NCBI RefSeq assembly: GCF_913775985.1
Contig: NZ_CAJYMB010000059.1
Coordinates: forward strand, 1-64,000
Direction: 5' to 3'
Length of the DNA stretch: 64,000 nucleotides
Source of the DNA: an uncultured Pluralibacter sp.
Lineage (GTDB): Bacteria > Pseudomonadota > Gammaproteobacteria > Enterobacterales > Enterobacteriaceae
A program made the position numbers and the translations under genes. The notes beneath the pieces are model-generated. The model worked only from the letters and a program-made list of their open reading frames with translations, was not told the origin of the DNA and did not search any database. Shown here piece by piece: positions 18,966-27,305 of the stretch (the first letter of the stretch is position 1; every line of letters starts with the position of its first letter).

Positions 18966-19381
18966 TATTACTCAGACTATGCAGAATATGAAATGCGGCG
19001 CTCTTATGAAGTGAAATAAGATGAAATAGCGGGTAAAAAGCTAAATTTAACGAGAAACTTATAATACCTGCACAGGCAGACCGCTCTGTCCGCTCATTTT
19101 TGCGCATGAAAAATTCGCCTGCCCAGGCGTGCATAGCACGCGAGCAGAGGACAGATAAGCGAGTTGCCACGCCTCTTCAGCGTTGCGACCGCGTCAACGC
19201 AGGCTCAATCACCGCCGCAATGCTGCGCGTCGCCGCAATTGTTGAGAATCTATTTATCTCGCGATCCCTATACTCAGCAATGTACCGACGCATCTCTCCC
19301 TTCGCGCTTCAGGCGGCTGAACGTGAACGAGATGCGCACTCTTCGCCGTCCTAATCCCGGATAACACCGTAAGTAGACACC

Positions 19382-20113
19382 ATGACGAGACTACCGCCCC
19401 ACCTGTGGCAAAGCGCCTGGACCATTTTTTGCGATTTTGACGGCACCATCAGCGATCGGGACGTGACCGATACGCTGCTGGAGCATTTTGGCAGACCGGG
19501 CTGGGAGGAACTGGAAACGCGCTGGCTGAACGGCGAAATCGGCTCGCAGGCCTGCATGGCCGGCCAGGTCGCGCTGCTGGACATGTCCCGCCAGGAACTT
19601 GACGATCTGCTCAGCACCGTGCGCGTGGACGCCGACTTCCTGCGCTTCACCCAGCTGGTAGAACGCTACGGCATCCCGCTGCACGTGGTCAGCGACGGCA
19701 TGGACTATCCCATTTACTGGCTGCTGGCGCGCCAGGGCATCACCGATTTGCCAGTTGCCGCCAACGTGCTGGAGCAGACTGGCGAGCGCCGCTGGCAGCT
19801 GCGCTCGCCGTGGACCAACAGCGCCTGCAAAAAGGCCAGCGGCGTCTGCAAGTGCGCAGTGATGCGCCAGCGCGCCTGGGGGCCTTCCCTGCTGATTGGC
19901 GACGGGCGCTCGGATTTCTGCCTCGCCCACGAGGTAAATCACGTTTTTGCCCGGGGCAGCCTGCTGGAAGAGTGCCGGCAAAACGGCCTGCCGCACGATG
20001 CCGTCAGCAACTTTAGTGAAGCCTGCACCGCGCTGGAAGCGCTTATCGGAACGCCCCGGGATCGGATCCCGGTAGAGGTCTTCAATCCCCTCGCGCCGTG
20101 GAGGCAAAGATGA
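19382..20113 (+). CDS. MtnX-like HAD-IB family phosphatase
   Basis: A 243-residue haloacid dehalogenase phosphatase. The catalytic motif I is FCDFDGTISDRD (nucleophile and acid Asp), motif II is VVSDGMD and motif III is LIGDGRSDFCLA. It resembles MtnX of methionine salvage, but no other salvage gene is near. It is the first of five overlapping genes (phosphatase, hydrolase, two small transporters, aminotransferase), so it more probably dephosphorylates an intermediate of that unknown pathway. Confidence 0.82.
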   Translation: MTRLPPHLWQSAWTIFCDFDGTISDRDVTDTLLEHFGRPGWEELETRWLNGEIGSQACMAGQVALLDMSRQELDDLLSTVRVDADFLRFTQLVERYGIPLHVVSDGMDYPIYWLLARQGITDLPVAANVLEQTGERRWQLRSPWTNSACKKASGVCKCAVMRQRAWGPSLLIGDGRSDFCLAHEVNHVFARGSLLEECRQNGLPHDAVSNFSEACTALEALIGTPRDRIPVEVFNPLAPWRQR

Positions 20114-20976
20114 TTACTCAGAATGAAATACAGTTTGCGGGTAACCGCACCGGTGTGCTGCTGATCCACGGCCTGACGGGCACCCCGAGCGAAATGCGCG
20201 ATGTGGCCCGCGGGCTGAACAACGTTGGCTATACCGTCCACTGCGTGCAGCTGGCCGGGCACTGCGGCGACGTGGATGACCTGATTGCCACCGGCTGGCG
20301 CGACTGGTATCAGAGCGTGATAGACGCCGCCGAGCGCCTGCGCCGCGAAGTGGATCACCTGTTTATCGGCGGCCTGTCGATGGGCGCGGTGCTGTCGCTA
20401 AAATACGCCAGCGACTATCCGGTGGACGGCGTGCTGGTGTACGGCGCCACGTTTCACATCGACGGCTGGGTGGTGCCTGCCATTTCGCGGATTGCCGCTC
20501 CGCTCCTGCTGCCGCTGGCCTCCTGGCTGCGCATCGGCCGCCGGCGGATGATCAACGAAATCGAGCCTTACGGTATCCGCAATGAAACCCTGCGCCGGCG
20601 GATCGTCAAAATCATGCTCAGCGGCGACAGCGCCGGAGCCGGCCTGCCCGGCAACCCCTGGGCGTCGGTGAGCGAGATGATGCTGCTGTCGCGCAACGTG
20701 CGCCGCAACCTGTGGAAGGTGTCCGCGCCGTGCCTGATCCTGCACGCCGAAGACGACGACGTGGCGCACCACCGCAACGCCCTACTGGTGCGGGACAACA
20801 TTAGCGGCCCGGCGGAGCTGACGCTGCTGAAAAACAGCTACCACATGATTACCATCGATAACGATCGCGGCGAGCTGCTCTCCCTGAGCCTGAAATTTAT
20901 CGCCCGCCACAGCCACACCGCGCCGGTTCCGGCCCCGGCAATGAATCCGCAGACTGCCGGCGGCGCGCTGCTATGA
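20110..20976 (+). CDS. Alpha/beta hydrolase (carboxylesterase-like)
   Basis: A 288-residue alpha/beta hydrolase. HGLTGTPSEM forms the oxyanion region, the nucleophile elbow is GGLSMGA (Ser), the acid is in LHAEDDDVAH and the catalytic His in NSYHMITID. ATG at 20110 overlaps the preceding stop as ATGA and has GGAGG upstream. It resembles monoacylglycerol lipase/carboxylesterase Est30-type proteins. In this operon it may hydrolyse or transfer an acyl or ester group of the pathway product; this is inference. Confidence 0.82.
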   Translation: MITQNEIQFAGNRTGVLLIHGLTGTPSEMRDVARGLNNVGYTVHCVQLAGHCGDVDDLIATGWRDWYQSVIDAAERLRREVDHLFIGGLSMGAVLSLKYASDYPVDGVLVYGATFHIDGWVVPAISRIAAPLLLPLASWLRIGRRRMINEIEPYGIRNETLRRRIVKIMLSGDSAGAGLPGNPWASVSEMMLLSRNVRRNLWKVSAPCLILHAEDDDVAHHRNALLVRDNISGPAELTLLKNSYHMITIDNDRGELLSLSLKFIARHSHTAPVPAPAMNPQTAGGALL

Positions 20977-21329
20977 GCCAGCTTACCCTGCTGCTGTGGT
21001 TTCTCAACGTGGCGGTAGACACCGTCGGCCAGCTCTCCTTTAAGGCTGCGGCCCACGGCAGCGTGGAGTATTCCGGCCTGCGGCAGTGGCGGTTTATGCT
21101 GCGCCGCCCGTGGATCTGGCTGGGTGTTGGCTGCTACGTGGTGGAGTTCGTGCTGTGGCTGGCGTTTCTCGCGCTGGTGCCGCTGTCAGTGGGGGTGATG
21201 CTCGGCTCCATCAACGTGGTGGTGATTATGATTGCCGGCCGGCTGTGGTTTCACGAAAAGCTCAGCCGCTGGCGGGTCGCGGGTATTCTGCTGATCGCCG
21301 CCGGGGTTGGCGTAGTAGGAATAGGATAA
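20973..21329 (+). CDS. Small EamA/SMR-type membrane transporter subunit 1
   Basis: A 118-residue membrane protein with four predicted helices, in the size range of EmrE and of the ArnE/ArnF flippase subunits. It starts inside the stop codon of the hydrolase gene. Helix 1 contains DTVGQLSFKAA, which matches DTLAQVSFKYA in the next protein, so the two are paralogues. As with ArnE/ArnF or MdtI/MdtJ, they probably form a heterodimeric exporter or flippase. Confidence 0.75.
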   Translation: MSQLTLLLWFLNVAVDTVGQLSFKAAAHGSVEYSGLRQWRFMLRRPWIWLGVGCYVVEFVLWLAFLALVPLSVGVMLGSINVVVIMIAGRLWFHEKLSRWRVAGILLIAAGVGVVGIG

Positions 21330-21739
21330 TGAAGCGTTTTTATCTGCTGGGCTTTCTGGTGCTGATGGCCTTCGACACTCTGGCGCAGGTCAGCTTTAAA
21401 TACGCGTCTCTGCACGCCGGGGCGCTGACGCTGGATCTCGCCTGGCTGGCGCGGGTGTTCGGCCACGTCTGGATCTACGGCGCGTTTGTCGGCTACATCG
21501 GCGCGTTTTTTACCTGGATGACGCTGCTGAAGTACGCTCCGGTAGGCCCGGCGTTTGCCGCCTCGCACCTGGAAATTATCAGCGTGACCCTGCTCTCGGT
21601 CTGGCTGTTTGACGACGCGCTGACGGTGCCCAAGCTGGCAGGCGGGCTGCTGATCCTGGCCGGCGTGCTGTGCCTCGCCCGGGGCGAAGAGCAAGAGTCT
21701 CCCGAATCCGAGGCGCGTACCGAAACGGATCCGGCGTGA
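21329..21739 (+). CDS. Small EamA/SMR-type membrane transporter subunit 2
   Basis: A 136-residue four-helix membrane protein, paralogous to the preceding one, with an acidic polar tail (EEQESPESEARTETDPA). It overlaps the previous stop by one base (TAATG). The pair would export or flip the product of the flanking enzymes. The late segment AGGLLILAGVLCLARG is typical of EamA proteins. Confidence 0.75.
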   Translation: MKRFYLLGFLVLMAFDTLAQVSFKYASLHAGALTLDLAWLARVFGHVWIYGAFVGYIGAFFTWMTLLKYAPVGPAFAASHLEIISVTLLSVWLFDDALTVPKLAGGLLILAGVLCLARGEEQESPESEARTETDPA

Positions 21740-22947
21740 AGCGCGAGCTGCCGCCGACGGACGGACTGCCGCTGCGCGCCGCCGATCTCTTCGGCCGCCG
21801 CGCCGATCTGGGGCTTACCCTCTCGCGACAGCTCAACATTCCCACCCCCATTCTGACCTGCTCCGGCACCGCCGCACTGGTGGTGGCTCTGCGCGCCCTC
21901 AGGCGGCGGATGCCGCAGCGCTCGCGGGTAATTGTCGCCGCCTGGAGCTGCCCGCTGGTGCCGCTGGCGGCCAGCGCCTGCCCCGGCACCGAATTTGTAC
22001 TTTGCGATCTGGCGCCGGACAGCCTCGATCTCGATCCCGACCGGCTGGCGGCGCTGTGCGAAGGCCCGCCGCCGCTGGCGATTATCGTCACCCACCTCGC
22101 GGGACGGATCAGCGATACCGGCCCCGCGCTGGCGGCGGCCCGCCGCTGCGGCGCGGCGGTGATTGAAGATGCGGCGCAGGCGCTCGGCGCACGAGTCGAT
22201 GGCGACAGCGTCGGGCTGCGGGGCGATATCGGCTTTTTCAGCCTGGCATTCGGCAAAGGCCTGACCAGCGGCGAAGGCGGAGTGCTGTTCAGCCGGGACC
22301 CGATCCTGGCCACCGAGCTGGCACAGGAAGCCCGCGCCGCGCTGCCGTTTCGCCCCGGGATTGAGCTTCGCCGCTGCGCCGAATTGTTCGGCTACGCGGC
22401 GCTGTACAATCCCGTCGGCCTGCGCGGCGTTTACGGCCTGCCGCTGCGCCGGGCGCTGCGCAAAGGAGACGACGCGGCGGCGGTGGGCGACGACTTTACC
22501 GAGCATGATATTCCCCTGCACGCGCTGGGCCGCTGGCGGGAGAGTGTTGCCGCACGCGCGGCGGCGCGGCTGCCGGCATATTGGGCATCCGGACGCGAGC
22601 GCGCGGCGCGGCGCATCGCGCTGCTGCGCGCCCTGCCGGGCATCAGGGTATTCAGCGATCGCCCCGGCGAACAGGGCGTGTGGCCGTTTCTGCTGCTGCG
22701 CCTGCCGGACCGGGCAACGCGGGACGCGGTAATGGCCGAACTGTGGACCCGCGGCACCGGCGTTACCCGCCTGTTCGTGCGGGCGCTGGCGGACTACCCG
22801 GCAGTCGCGCCGTGGCTCGGCGATAATAAAGCGCTGGCGCAGGCCCGCCGCCTGGCAGACTGCACGCTGACCATCACCAATTCGCCGTGGCTGAGCGACG
22901 CAGATTTTGCGGCCATTGTGGAGTGCCTGCGGCGGAAGCTTGCTTAA
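21736..22947 (+). CDS. DegT/DnrJ/EryC1/StrS-family PLP aminotransferase
   Basis: A 403-residue PLP-dependent enzyme of the sugar aminotransferase family. The PLP-binding Lys is in FSLAFGKGLTSGEGG, and the aspartate pairing with the pyridine nitrogen is in VIEDAAQALGA. The N-terminal CSGTAALVVALRAL forms the phosphate-binding helix. The GTG start overlaps the preceding stop as GTGA. Composition is very Arg- and Ala-rich. Family members aminate keto-sugars or reduce them, but no nucleotide-sugar genes are near, so the substrate is open. It is the last gene of the rightward operon. Confidence 0.82.
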   Translation: MKRELPPTDGLPLRAADLFGRRADLGLTLSRQLNIPTPILTCSGTAALVVALRALRRRMPQRSRVIVAAWSCPLVPLAASACPGTEFVLCDLAPDSLDLDPDRLAALCEGPPPLAIIVTHLAGRISDTGPALAAARRCGAAVIEDAAQALGARVDGDSVGLRGDIGFFSLAFGKGLTSGEGGVLFSRDPILATELAQEARAALPFRPGIELRRCAELFGYAALYNPVGLRGVYGLPLRRALRKGDDAAAVGDDFTEHDIPLHALGRWRESVAARAAARLPAYWASGRERAARRIALLRALPGIRVFSDRPGEQGVWPFLLLRLPDRATRDAVMAELWTRGTGVTRLFVRALADYPAVAPWLGDNKALAQARRLADCTLTITNSPWLSDADFAAIVECLRRKLA

Positions 22948-23090
22948 TCTGCGGAGTATGGGCTGGGGCGGTGTTTGCGTTTTTGCGGTGGGGTGTTGGA
23001 TGGCTGGCGATAGAGGGCGTGTATTACTCGGGGTATATCAGCCTGCACAATGCGCTAGAGTGATGTACCCGCACTGTATTTTGAATCAAA

Positions 23091-23141
23091 AGACTTGTTA
23101 ACTGGTCTTTCAGGCGTGCAATCAGACCTGTTAAACGGTCT
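23091..23141 (+). promoter_or_regulatory. Operator repeats of the toxin-antitoxin operon
   Basis: Two 18-base direct repeats, AGACTTGTTAACTGGTCT (23091-23108) and AGACCTGTTAAACGGTCT (23124-23141), each have internal dyad symmetry (AGACC...GGTCT). They are 33 bases apart start to start, about three helical turns, and end ten bases before the antitoxin ATG. This is the layout of an autoregulated type II antitoxin operator. Confidence 0.72.
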
Positions 23142-23151
23142 TGAGGTGCTT

Positions 23152-23403
23152 ATGCCAAACATTATTTTATCGCAAACCACTGCCAGCGTGAGTGAGCTGA
23201 AAAGTAACCCGATGGCAACCGTCAAAGCAGGCGAAGGGTTAGCTGTTGCCATTCTCAACCGCAACAAGCCTGCTTTTTACTGCATTCCTCCAGAGCTTTA
23301 CGAGCGCATGCTGGATGCTTTGGACGATCAAGCGTTAGTCGCGATAGTTAAAGAGCGCGAGGGACAAAGCCTTGTTGACGTCGATCTGGACAAATACCTG
23401 TGA
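23152..23403 (+). CDS. Type II antitoxin, Phd/YefM (StbD-like) family
   Basis: An 83-residue antitoxin. The N-terminal half has the Phd/YefM fold signature SVSELKSNPMATV, followed by AVAILNRNKPAFYCIPPELYE, which is close to StbD proteins of the StbDE system; the acidic C-terminus (VDVDLDKYL) would wrap the toxin. ATG at 23152 follows GAGGT. It overlaps the toxin start by four bases. Confidence 0.88.
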   Translation: MPNIILSQTTASVSELKSNPMATVKAGEGLAVAILNRNKPAFYCIPPELYERMLDALDDQALVAIVKEREGQSLVDVDLDKYL

Positions 23404-23687
23404 GCTATAAATTAAAGTTCCGGGAAGAGGCGAAGAAAGAGTGGGAGGCACTGGATTCTACTATTCAGAGCCTCTTTGCTAAAAAACTAAAAAAAATCCT
23501 TGAAAACCCTCATATACCCAATTCGAAATTAAGTGGAATGCCCGACTGCTACAAAATTAAGCTACGGGCATCTGGATTCAGGCTCGTTTATCAGGTTAAA
23601 GATTCAGAGTTAATAGTAATCGTAGTAGCTGTAGGAAAACATGAATGCTCTAAAGTCTATAATGAAGCAAAAGGCAGACTGGTTTAA
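23400..23687 (+). CDS. RelE/ParE-family toxin (StbE-like)
   Basis: A 95-residue toxin of the RelE superfamily, probably a ribosome-dependent mRNA interferase. Typical features are the basic N-terminal helices (FREEAKKEWEALD, FAKKLKKILE), PNSKLSGMPDCYKIKLRASG and FRLVYQV near the core. The GTG start overlaps the antitoxin stop (GTGA), so the two are translationally coupled. Lower GC than the flanking operons marks it as acquired. Confidence 0.88.
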   Translation: MSYKLKFREEAKKEWEALDSTIQSLFAKKLKKILENPHIPNSKLSGMPDCYKIKLRASGFRLVYQVKDSELIVIVVAVGKHECSKVYNEAKGRLV

Positions 23688-23928
23688 ATTTTCTGTAGCT
23701 AAATCAAAGATACTGAAAGCATAGCTTTTATTAAACTTAAATTAAATTCACAACCCAATTTAAAAGTAAGTAGATGTCGACTACACGCCCTGAGTGAGTC
23801 AATGCCGGGAGGGGCGGGTATCAGGAAGACAGAATACAACAGCAAGCGACTTTATTTCAGTTAGCTGAATCTTGCTCTCCACCGCATTAAAATAAATGTA
23901 TGTAAAACAGTATCCATTGGTGGTTGTC

Positions 23929-24061
23929 ATGTTCACTCTCATTGATATCAACTCGTTCTATGCCTGTTATGAGAAGGTTTCATGAGTGGCCAGGCTAGCA
24001 GGCCTGTTGTCATTCTGAGTAACGATGATGCGTATGTGGTTGCGCAGAGTACCGGATATTG
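23929..24061 (+). pseudogene. umuC-like DNA polymerase V fragment
   Basis: From the ATG at 23929 the sequence reads MFTLIDINSFYACYEKV, then hits a stop. After a short gap, in another frame, RPVVILSNDDAYVVAQS (24000-24050) follows. Together these match the N-terminus of UmuC with an internal deletion and frame change. TGTATGTAAAACAG just upstream (23898-23911) looks like a LexA box that lost one base. The rest of the gene is gone. The remaining bases of 23688-24385 hold nothing else I can recognise. Confidence 0.68.
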
Positions 24062-24385
24062 AGGGTGTGAATGGATAGTACAGTAAATGCAGCCCTGCAT
24101 TTTGAATCTAATGAATGTTGATTTATTGATACAATATAAAGCCGCATTTATCACACTCCAGAATTACCATATATTATTTTTGAATAACTAAACAGCAACT
24201 TTAAATTTCGTCCAGGTTTAAATATAACAAAACTATATATATAATGATTAAAAAACATAATCCAAGTATTTATTAAATAGCACGTTTTGGCTCGAAATTT
24301 AACAAAATATGTTTATAACTTATGTGGTAGTTAGTATTTGAAATATTTTTTGCCTGTAAGTTGAATATAAACTAGGGAGAACATC

Positions 24386-24856
24386 ATGATTTTGAAAAAA
24401 AATTGTGTAAGATGGTTGTTTGTTCTGACTGCGTTTTTTTTATCAATTAATAGTTATGCTGTTGAAGAAACACCCACACCATTATCAATAACTTATTGGA
24501 CTAGTGAAGGGAATCTTTGTGCTCATTGGATAAAGCATAAGGATGAAGATCGAGAGTGGGCTGCGGATATAAACGCCTATGCTGCATCCGTTTTGGTGCC
24601 GAGGGATTTCACTACTGGTGTTGAGTCGTTCATGGGGGCTGATGGACTTAATTACAGATATTATGGTGAAGATAACATGTTAGCTATTTTCAATTCTGAT
24701 AATAGGGCTGTAACTGCATATCGGCCCAGTGGCGGAAGAGGATACTGGAACAGACTCCGCCAAAGACAAGAGCAATTGCCACAACCGGAGCTAGATACGA
24801 CTTCAACCGTAAGATGTGGGAGTTTTAGTGGTGATCCCAGCCATGGGGAATTTTAA
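24386..24856 (+). CDS. Secreted protein of unknown function
   Basis: A 156-residue protein with a clear Sec signal peptide (Lys-rich start, hydrophobic LFVLTAFFLSIN, likely cut near SYA-VEE). The mature part is about 130 residues with two Cys that could pair (in NLCAHW and VRCGSF). I do not recognise a family. GGGAGA precedes the ATG. The following zinc-ribbon gene starts at the base after its stop, so the two are one operon. The low GC suggests horizontal transfer. A toxin/immunity relationship is possible but not shown. Confidence 0.7.
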   Translation: MILKKNCVRWLFVLTAFFLSINSYAVEETPTPLSITYWTSEGNLCAHWIKHKDEDREWAADINAYAASVLVPRDFTTGVESFMGADGLNYRYYGEDNMLAIFNSDNRAVTAYRPSGGRGYWNRLRQRQEQLPQPELDTTSTVRCGSFSGDPSHGEF

Positions 24857-25048
24857 ATGTTTACCTGTCCTGTTTGTGATAATAAAAGTCTGAAACAACC
24901 ACCTGTCGATGCAGATGGTAATCCGTCATATGAAGTGTGCCTGAAGTGTGGTTTTGAGTTTGGTGTTGATGACTTAGACTACACTTACGACGAGTGGAGA
25001 AAACAGTGGAAAGAGAGAGGTGAGGTTCCGCCCTGGCATCGACACTGA
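24857..25048 (+). CDS. Small zinc-ribbon protein (CPCC-like)
   Basis: A 63-residue protein with two CxxC pairs (FTCPVCDN and VCLKCGFEFG), expected to bind one zinc ion, followed by an acidic stretch and DEWRKQWKERG. It resembles small cysteine-rich CPCC proteins often found next to polymorphic toxin and immunity genes. No signal peptide is present, so it is cytoplasmic, unlike its secreted partner. Function is unknown. Confidence 0.72.
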   Translation: MFTCPVCDNKSLKQPPVDADGNPSYEVCLKCGFEFGVDDLDYTYDEWRKQWKERGEVPPWHRH

Positions 25049-25057
25049 TCTTTATAG

Positions 25058-25076
25058 CCCCCGGTTTTGCCGGGGG
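25058..25076 (+). terminator. Hairpin terminator after the zinc-ribbon gene
   Basis: CCCCCGG-TTTTG-CCGGGGG forms a seven-base stem 10 bases after the stop codon, followed by TATTCT. The weak T tract lowers confidence. The rest of the gap to 25307 shows nothing recognisable. Confidence 0.6.
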
Positions 25077-25307
25077 TATTCTGACAGGATTTATATAGCA
25101 TCAACTTTAATGTGACCTGCTCCCCATTAATTAATACATAGTGATATCAACAACATCCACTTCTGGCACAAAGCCGCTTACCCATTCAGCCCCAGCCTCA
25201 CGCCCTGGCGATGTCAGGTTAAGCTTAACCCGGTACAACCAGAAGAACCGAAGCCACACATTACGCCAGCCGCCCCCAGCCCCGGCTGACCTAACGCCCT
25301 CTTCCCC

Positions 25308-26180
25308 TCACTCCAGCATCCACGCCCCATCCAGCGCCGCCAGCAGCCGCTGGTTAAGCGCCTGCTGGCGCTGCTGCCAGGCGTGAAGCTCTGCCGCGTC
25401 GGGTATCTGCTGGCCGTCCGCCTCGCTGAGCAGGCGCTTAAAGCGGCTGCGGTAGCGCCACAGAGAGACGTCGCCGGTAATGTCTGCGCCGGCGAGCCAG
25501 CCGCGGCAGCGGGCAATCAGCGTCAGCAGATCTTCCTCGCGAAAGGTGCCCTGATCCCAGTTGGTGTTGACCACCTCCGGGCTGAGCACGTCTTTATCAA
25601 TGGAGAGATAGACCGGCATCACGCCGACGTGCGCCGACAGCGCCTCCAGCAGCGATTCGGCGTCGGGGAAATCCCGGGCGGCGTCGCGGCGTCCGGTGAA
25701 GCGGGTCCAGCGGGCGGGCTGCTGCACGCTCCAGTAGGTGAGCTTGCCGCCGATCAGCGGCCGCCAGTGGTTTTCCCAGGCGTGACGCTCGCCGATGTCT
25801 GCAGAACTGATGCCGATAACGTGGATAGCGGCCACCTGCGGCAGGCGGCTGGCCCAGTAAACCCACGAGCCACAGTGGATGCCGAACGGGTAGCGCATGT
25901 TGTCCGGGTGGTTATCGCAGACAATCAGCTGCACCGGCTGCTGTTCAGGCAGGTGCCGCAGCAGCAGCCAGCTCAGATGGTGGTAGTCGCCGCTGCCGGT
26001 AAACACCACGCCGGGGCGCGCGGGCAGCTTCGGCGCCAGCCAGCGCTCGAAGCGGAGAAACTGCCGCCAGCTGCAGCCGAAGCGGATCTGCTCCTGAAAA
26101 CTCTGCAGCTGCAGCACGTCGGCATCGGCAAATTCGCCGGCGGCGTCGTCAAAATTGAGAATAAGCGTCCTGCGCGCCAT
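25308..26180 (-). CDS. Arginase/agmatinase-superfamily protein
   Basis: A 290-residue ureohydrolase-fold protein. The dimetal site motifs are present in altered form: GSGDYHHL (for GGDHS), CDNHPDNM (for DAHxD) and LSIDKDVLSPE (for SxDxDxxDP). The metal ligands are therefore largely kept, so a hydrolase acting on a guanidino or amide group is plausible, but it is too divergent to be called arginase. Its start overlaps the preceding GNAT stop (ATGG context at 26180). It is the last gene of the leftward three-gene operon. Confidence 0.78.
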   Translation of the reverse strand: MARRTLILNFDDAAGEFADADVLQLQSFQEQIRFGCSWRQFLRFERWLAPKLPARPGVVFTGSGDYHHLSWLLLRHLPEQQPVQLIVCDNHPDNMRYPFGIHCGSWVYWASRLPQVAAIHVIGISSADIGERHAWENHWRPLIGGKLTYWSVQQPARWTRFTGRRDAARDFPDAESLLEALSAHVGVMPVYLSIDKDVLSPEVVNTNWDQGTFREEDLLTLIARCRGWLAGADITGDVSLWRYRSRFKRLLSEADGQQIPDAAELHAWQQRQQALNQRLLAALDGAWMLE

Positions 26181-27244
26181 TATGCGCTGCCCTCCTGCAG
26201 TATCACCTCGCTGTCGCTCTCAAAGCGGTGCGAGAGGCGGCGAAACAGCAGCCGCAGCAGCGGGTTTCGCACCCACACCAGGTGGCGGGTTAGCGTAAAG
26301 CTGGCCCCGAGCTGGGCTTTGACTTCCGGATCGGTCCAGCCCGCGACGTAGTAGCGCAGGCCCTGCTCCAGAGCGTACTCCAGATTGACGAACCAGCTGA
26401 CAAAGTAGAGGTTAAAGCGCAGCGCCAGCGCGTAATCGAAGCCGATGTATTTGTCGATCAGGTTGTTGTTGTGCAGATAGCACAGGTTGAAGCCCACCAG
26501 CCGATCGCCGTGCCAGTAGCAGAACAGCCGCCCGCCGCTGTCGGCATCCTGCAGCAGGGCGTCGAAGAAGCCGGCGCTGAGTTTATCGAAGTGGATTTCG
26601 CTCTGTGCATAGACCGCCAGATAGTAGTCGTACAGCGTCTGCCGCCAGCCGGCATCGCGCAGGCGCGGATCGCCGGTGTTGACGATCTCCACCCGCAGCG
26701 CCTCGCGGCTGCGCAGCTTGCGGCGCAGGTTGCGCCTGCGGCTGTGGGAGAGCCTGGCAAGATACTCATCGATACTGTCAAAATGAATCGGCACGTAGGC
26801 CAGCGCCTGCCCGGCGACGCTGATAAATCCCTGCTGCTGCGCCTGCTCAAACAGCTGGCGGGCCGCGTGATTATCGGCGGCGGAGAGCAGCGGCGAGTCG
26901 CAGGGCAGATCCTTGATGATGGTCAGCGCGCAGGATGGCGCAAGCCCGCGGGCACCGCGCAGAAAGTCGCGGCCCTCAACCTGCGCGGGCTGCGGGGCAT
27001 ATTCACTCACCGTGGTGCCGACAAAGCAGGCGGGCCAGCGCAGCAGCCGCCGCCAGAAGCGAAAGCCCGGCCAGCGCCGAATCTTGTCGAGATCGCTTTT
27101 ATTCAGGGTGGTGAGCAGGTCAAAGCGGGTCGAAAACCAGGGCGTGCCGTTCTGAGACAGCCGGGCCGTAAATCCTTCGGGGGGATGTTTGAGGAAGGTA
27201 TCGATGAGTGCCTGGGGTTCCAGACGATAGTGGTAGGCAGCCAT
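26180..27244 (-). CDS. GNAT/FemAB-like acyltransferase
   Basis: A 354-residue protein. The C-terminal half (about 170-330) resembles the GNAT/FemAB-like Acetyltransf_6 fold: RRRNLRRKLRSRE, then RLFCYWHGDRLVGFNLCY, NLIDKYIGFDY and an EYALEQGLRYYVAG segment. The N-terminal half is less conserved. Such proteins transfer acyl or aminoacyl groups to amines. Its operon partners are a class III aminotransferase and an arginase-like hydrolase, so it may acylate the amine formed by the aminotransferase. Substrate unknown. Confidence 0.75.
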   Translation of the reverse strand: MAAYHYRLEPQALIDTFLKHPPEGFTARLSQNGTPWFSTRFDLLTTLNKSDLDKIRRWPGFRFWRRLLRWPACFVGTTVSEYAPQPAQVEGRDFLRGARGLAPSCALTIIKDLPCDSPLLSAADNHAARQLFEQAQQQGFISVAGQALAYVPIHFDSIDEYLARLSHSRRRNLRRKLRSREALRVEIVNTGDPRLRDAGWRQTLYDYYLAVYAQSEIHFDKLSAGFFDALLQDADSGGRLFCYWHGDRLVGFNLCYLHNNNLIDKYIGFDYALALRFNLYFVSWFVNLEYALEQGLRYYVAGWTDPEVKAQLGASFTLTRHLVWVRNPLLRLLFRRLSHRFESDSEVILQEGSA

Positions 27245-27269
27245 AGCAACACTCTCAGCACTGAATGAA

Positions 27270-27292
27270 GGCCGGCAGCAGATCTGCCGGCC
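27270..27292 (-). terminator. Intra-operon hairpin
   Basis: GGCCGGCAG-CAGAT-CTGCCGGCC is a perfect nine-base stem in the 61-base gap between the aminotransferase and GNAT genes. Without a T run it could be an attenuator or an mRNA-stability element rather than a full terminator. Confidence 0.5.
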
Positions 27293-27305
27293 CGTTATCG
27301 CTTGC

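Noticed and set aside
19100-19364. Short frames between araE and the HAD phosphatase gene
   Set aside because: No ribosome binding site, no family features and overlapping alternatives; treated as non-coding.
24180-24385. Possible small RNA or promoter structures in the AT-rich stretch before the secreted protein
   Set aside because: The AT-rich sequence gives many weak boxes and hairpins; nothing stands out above chance.
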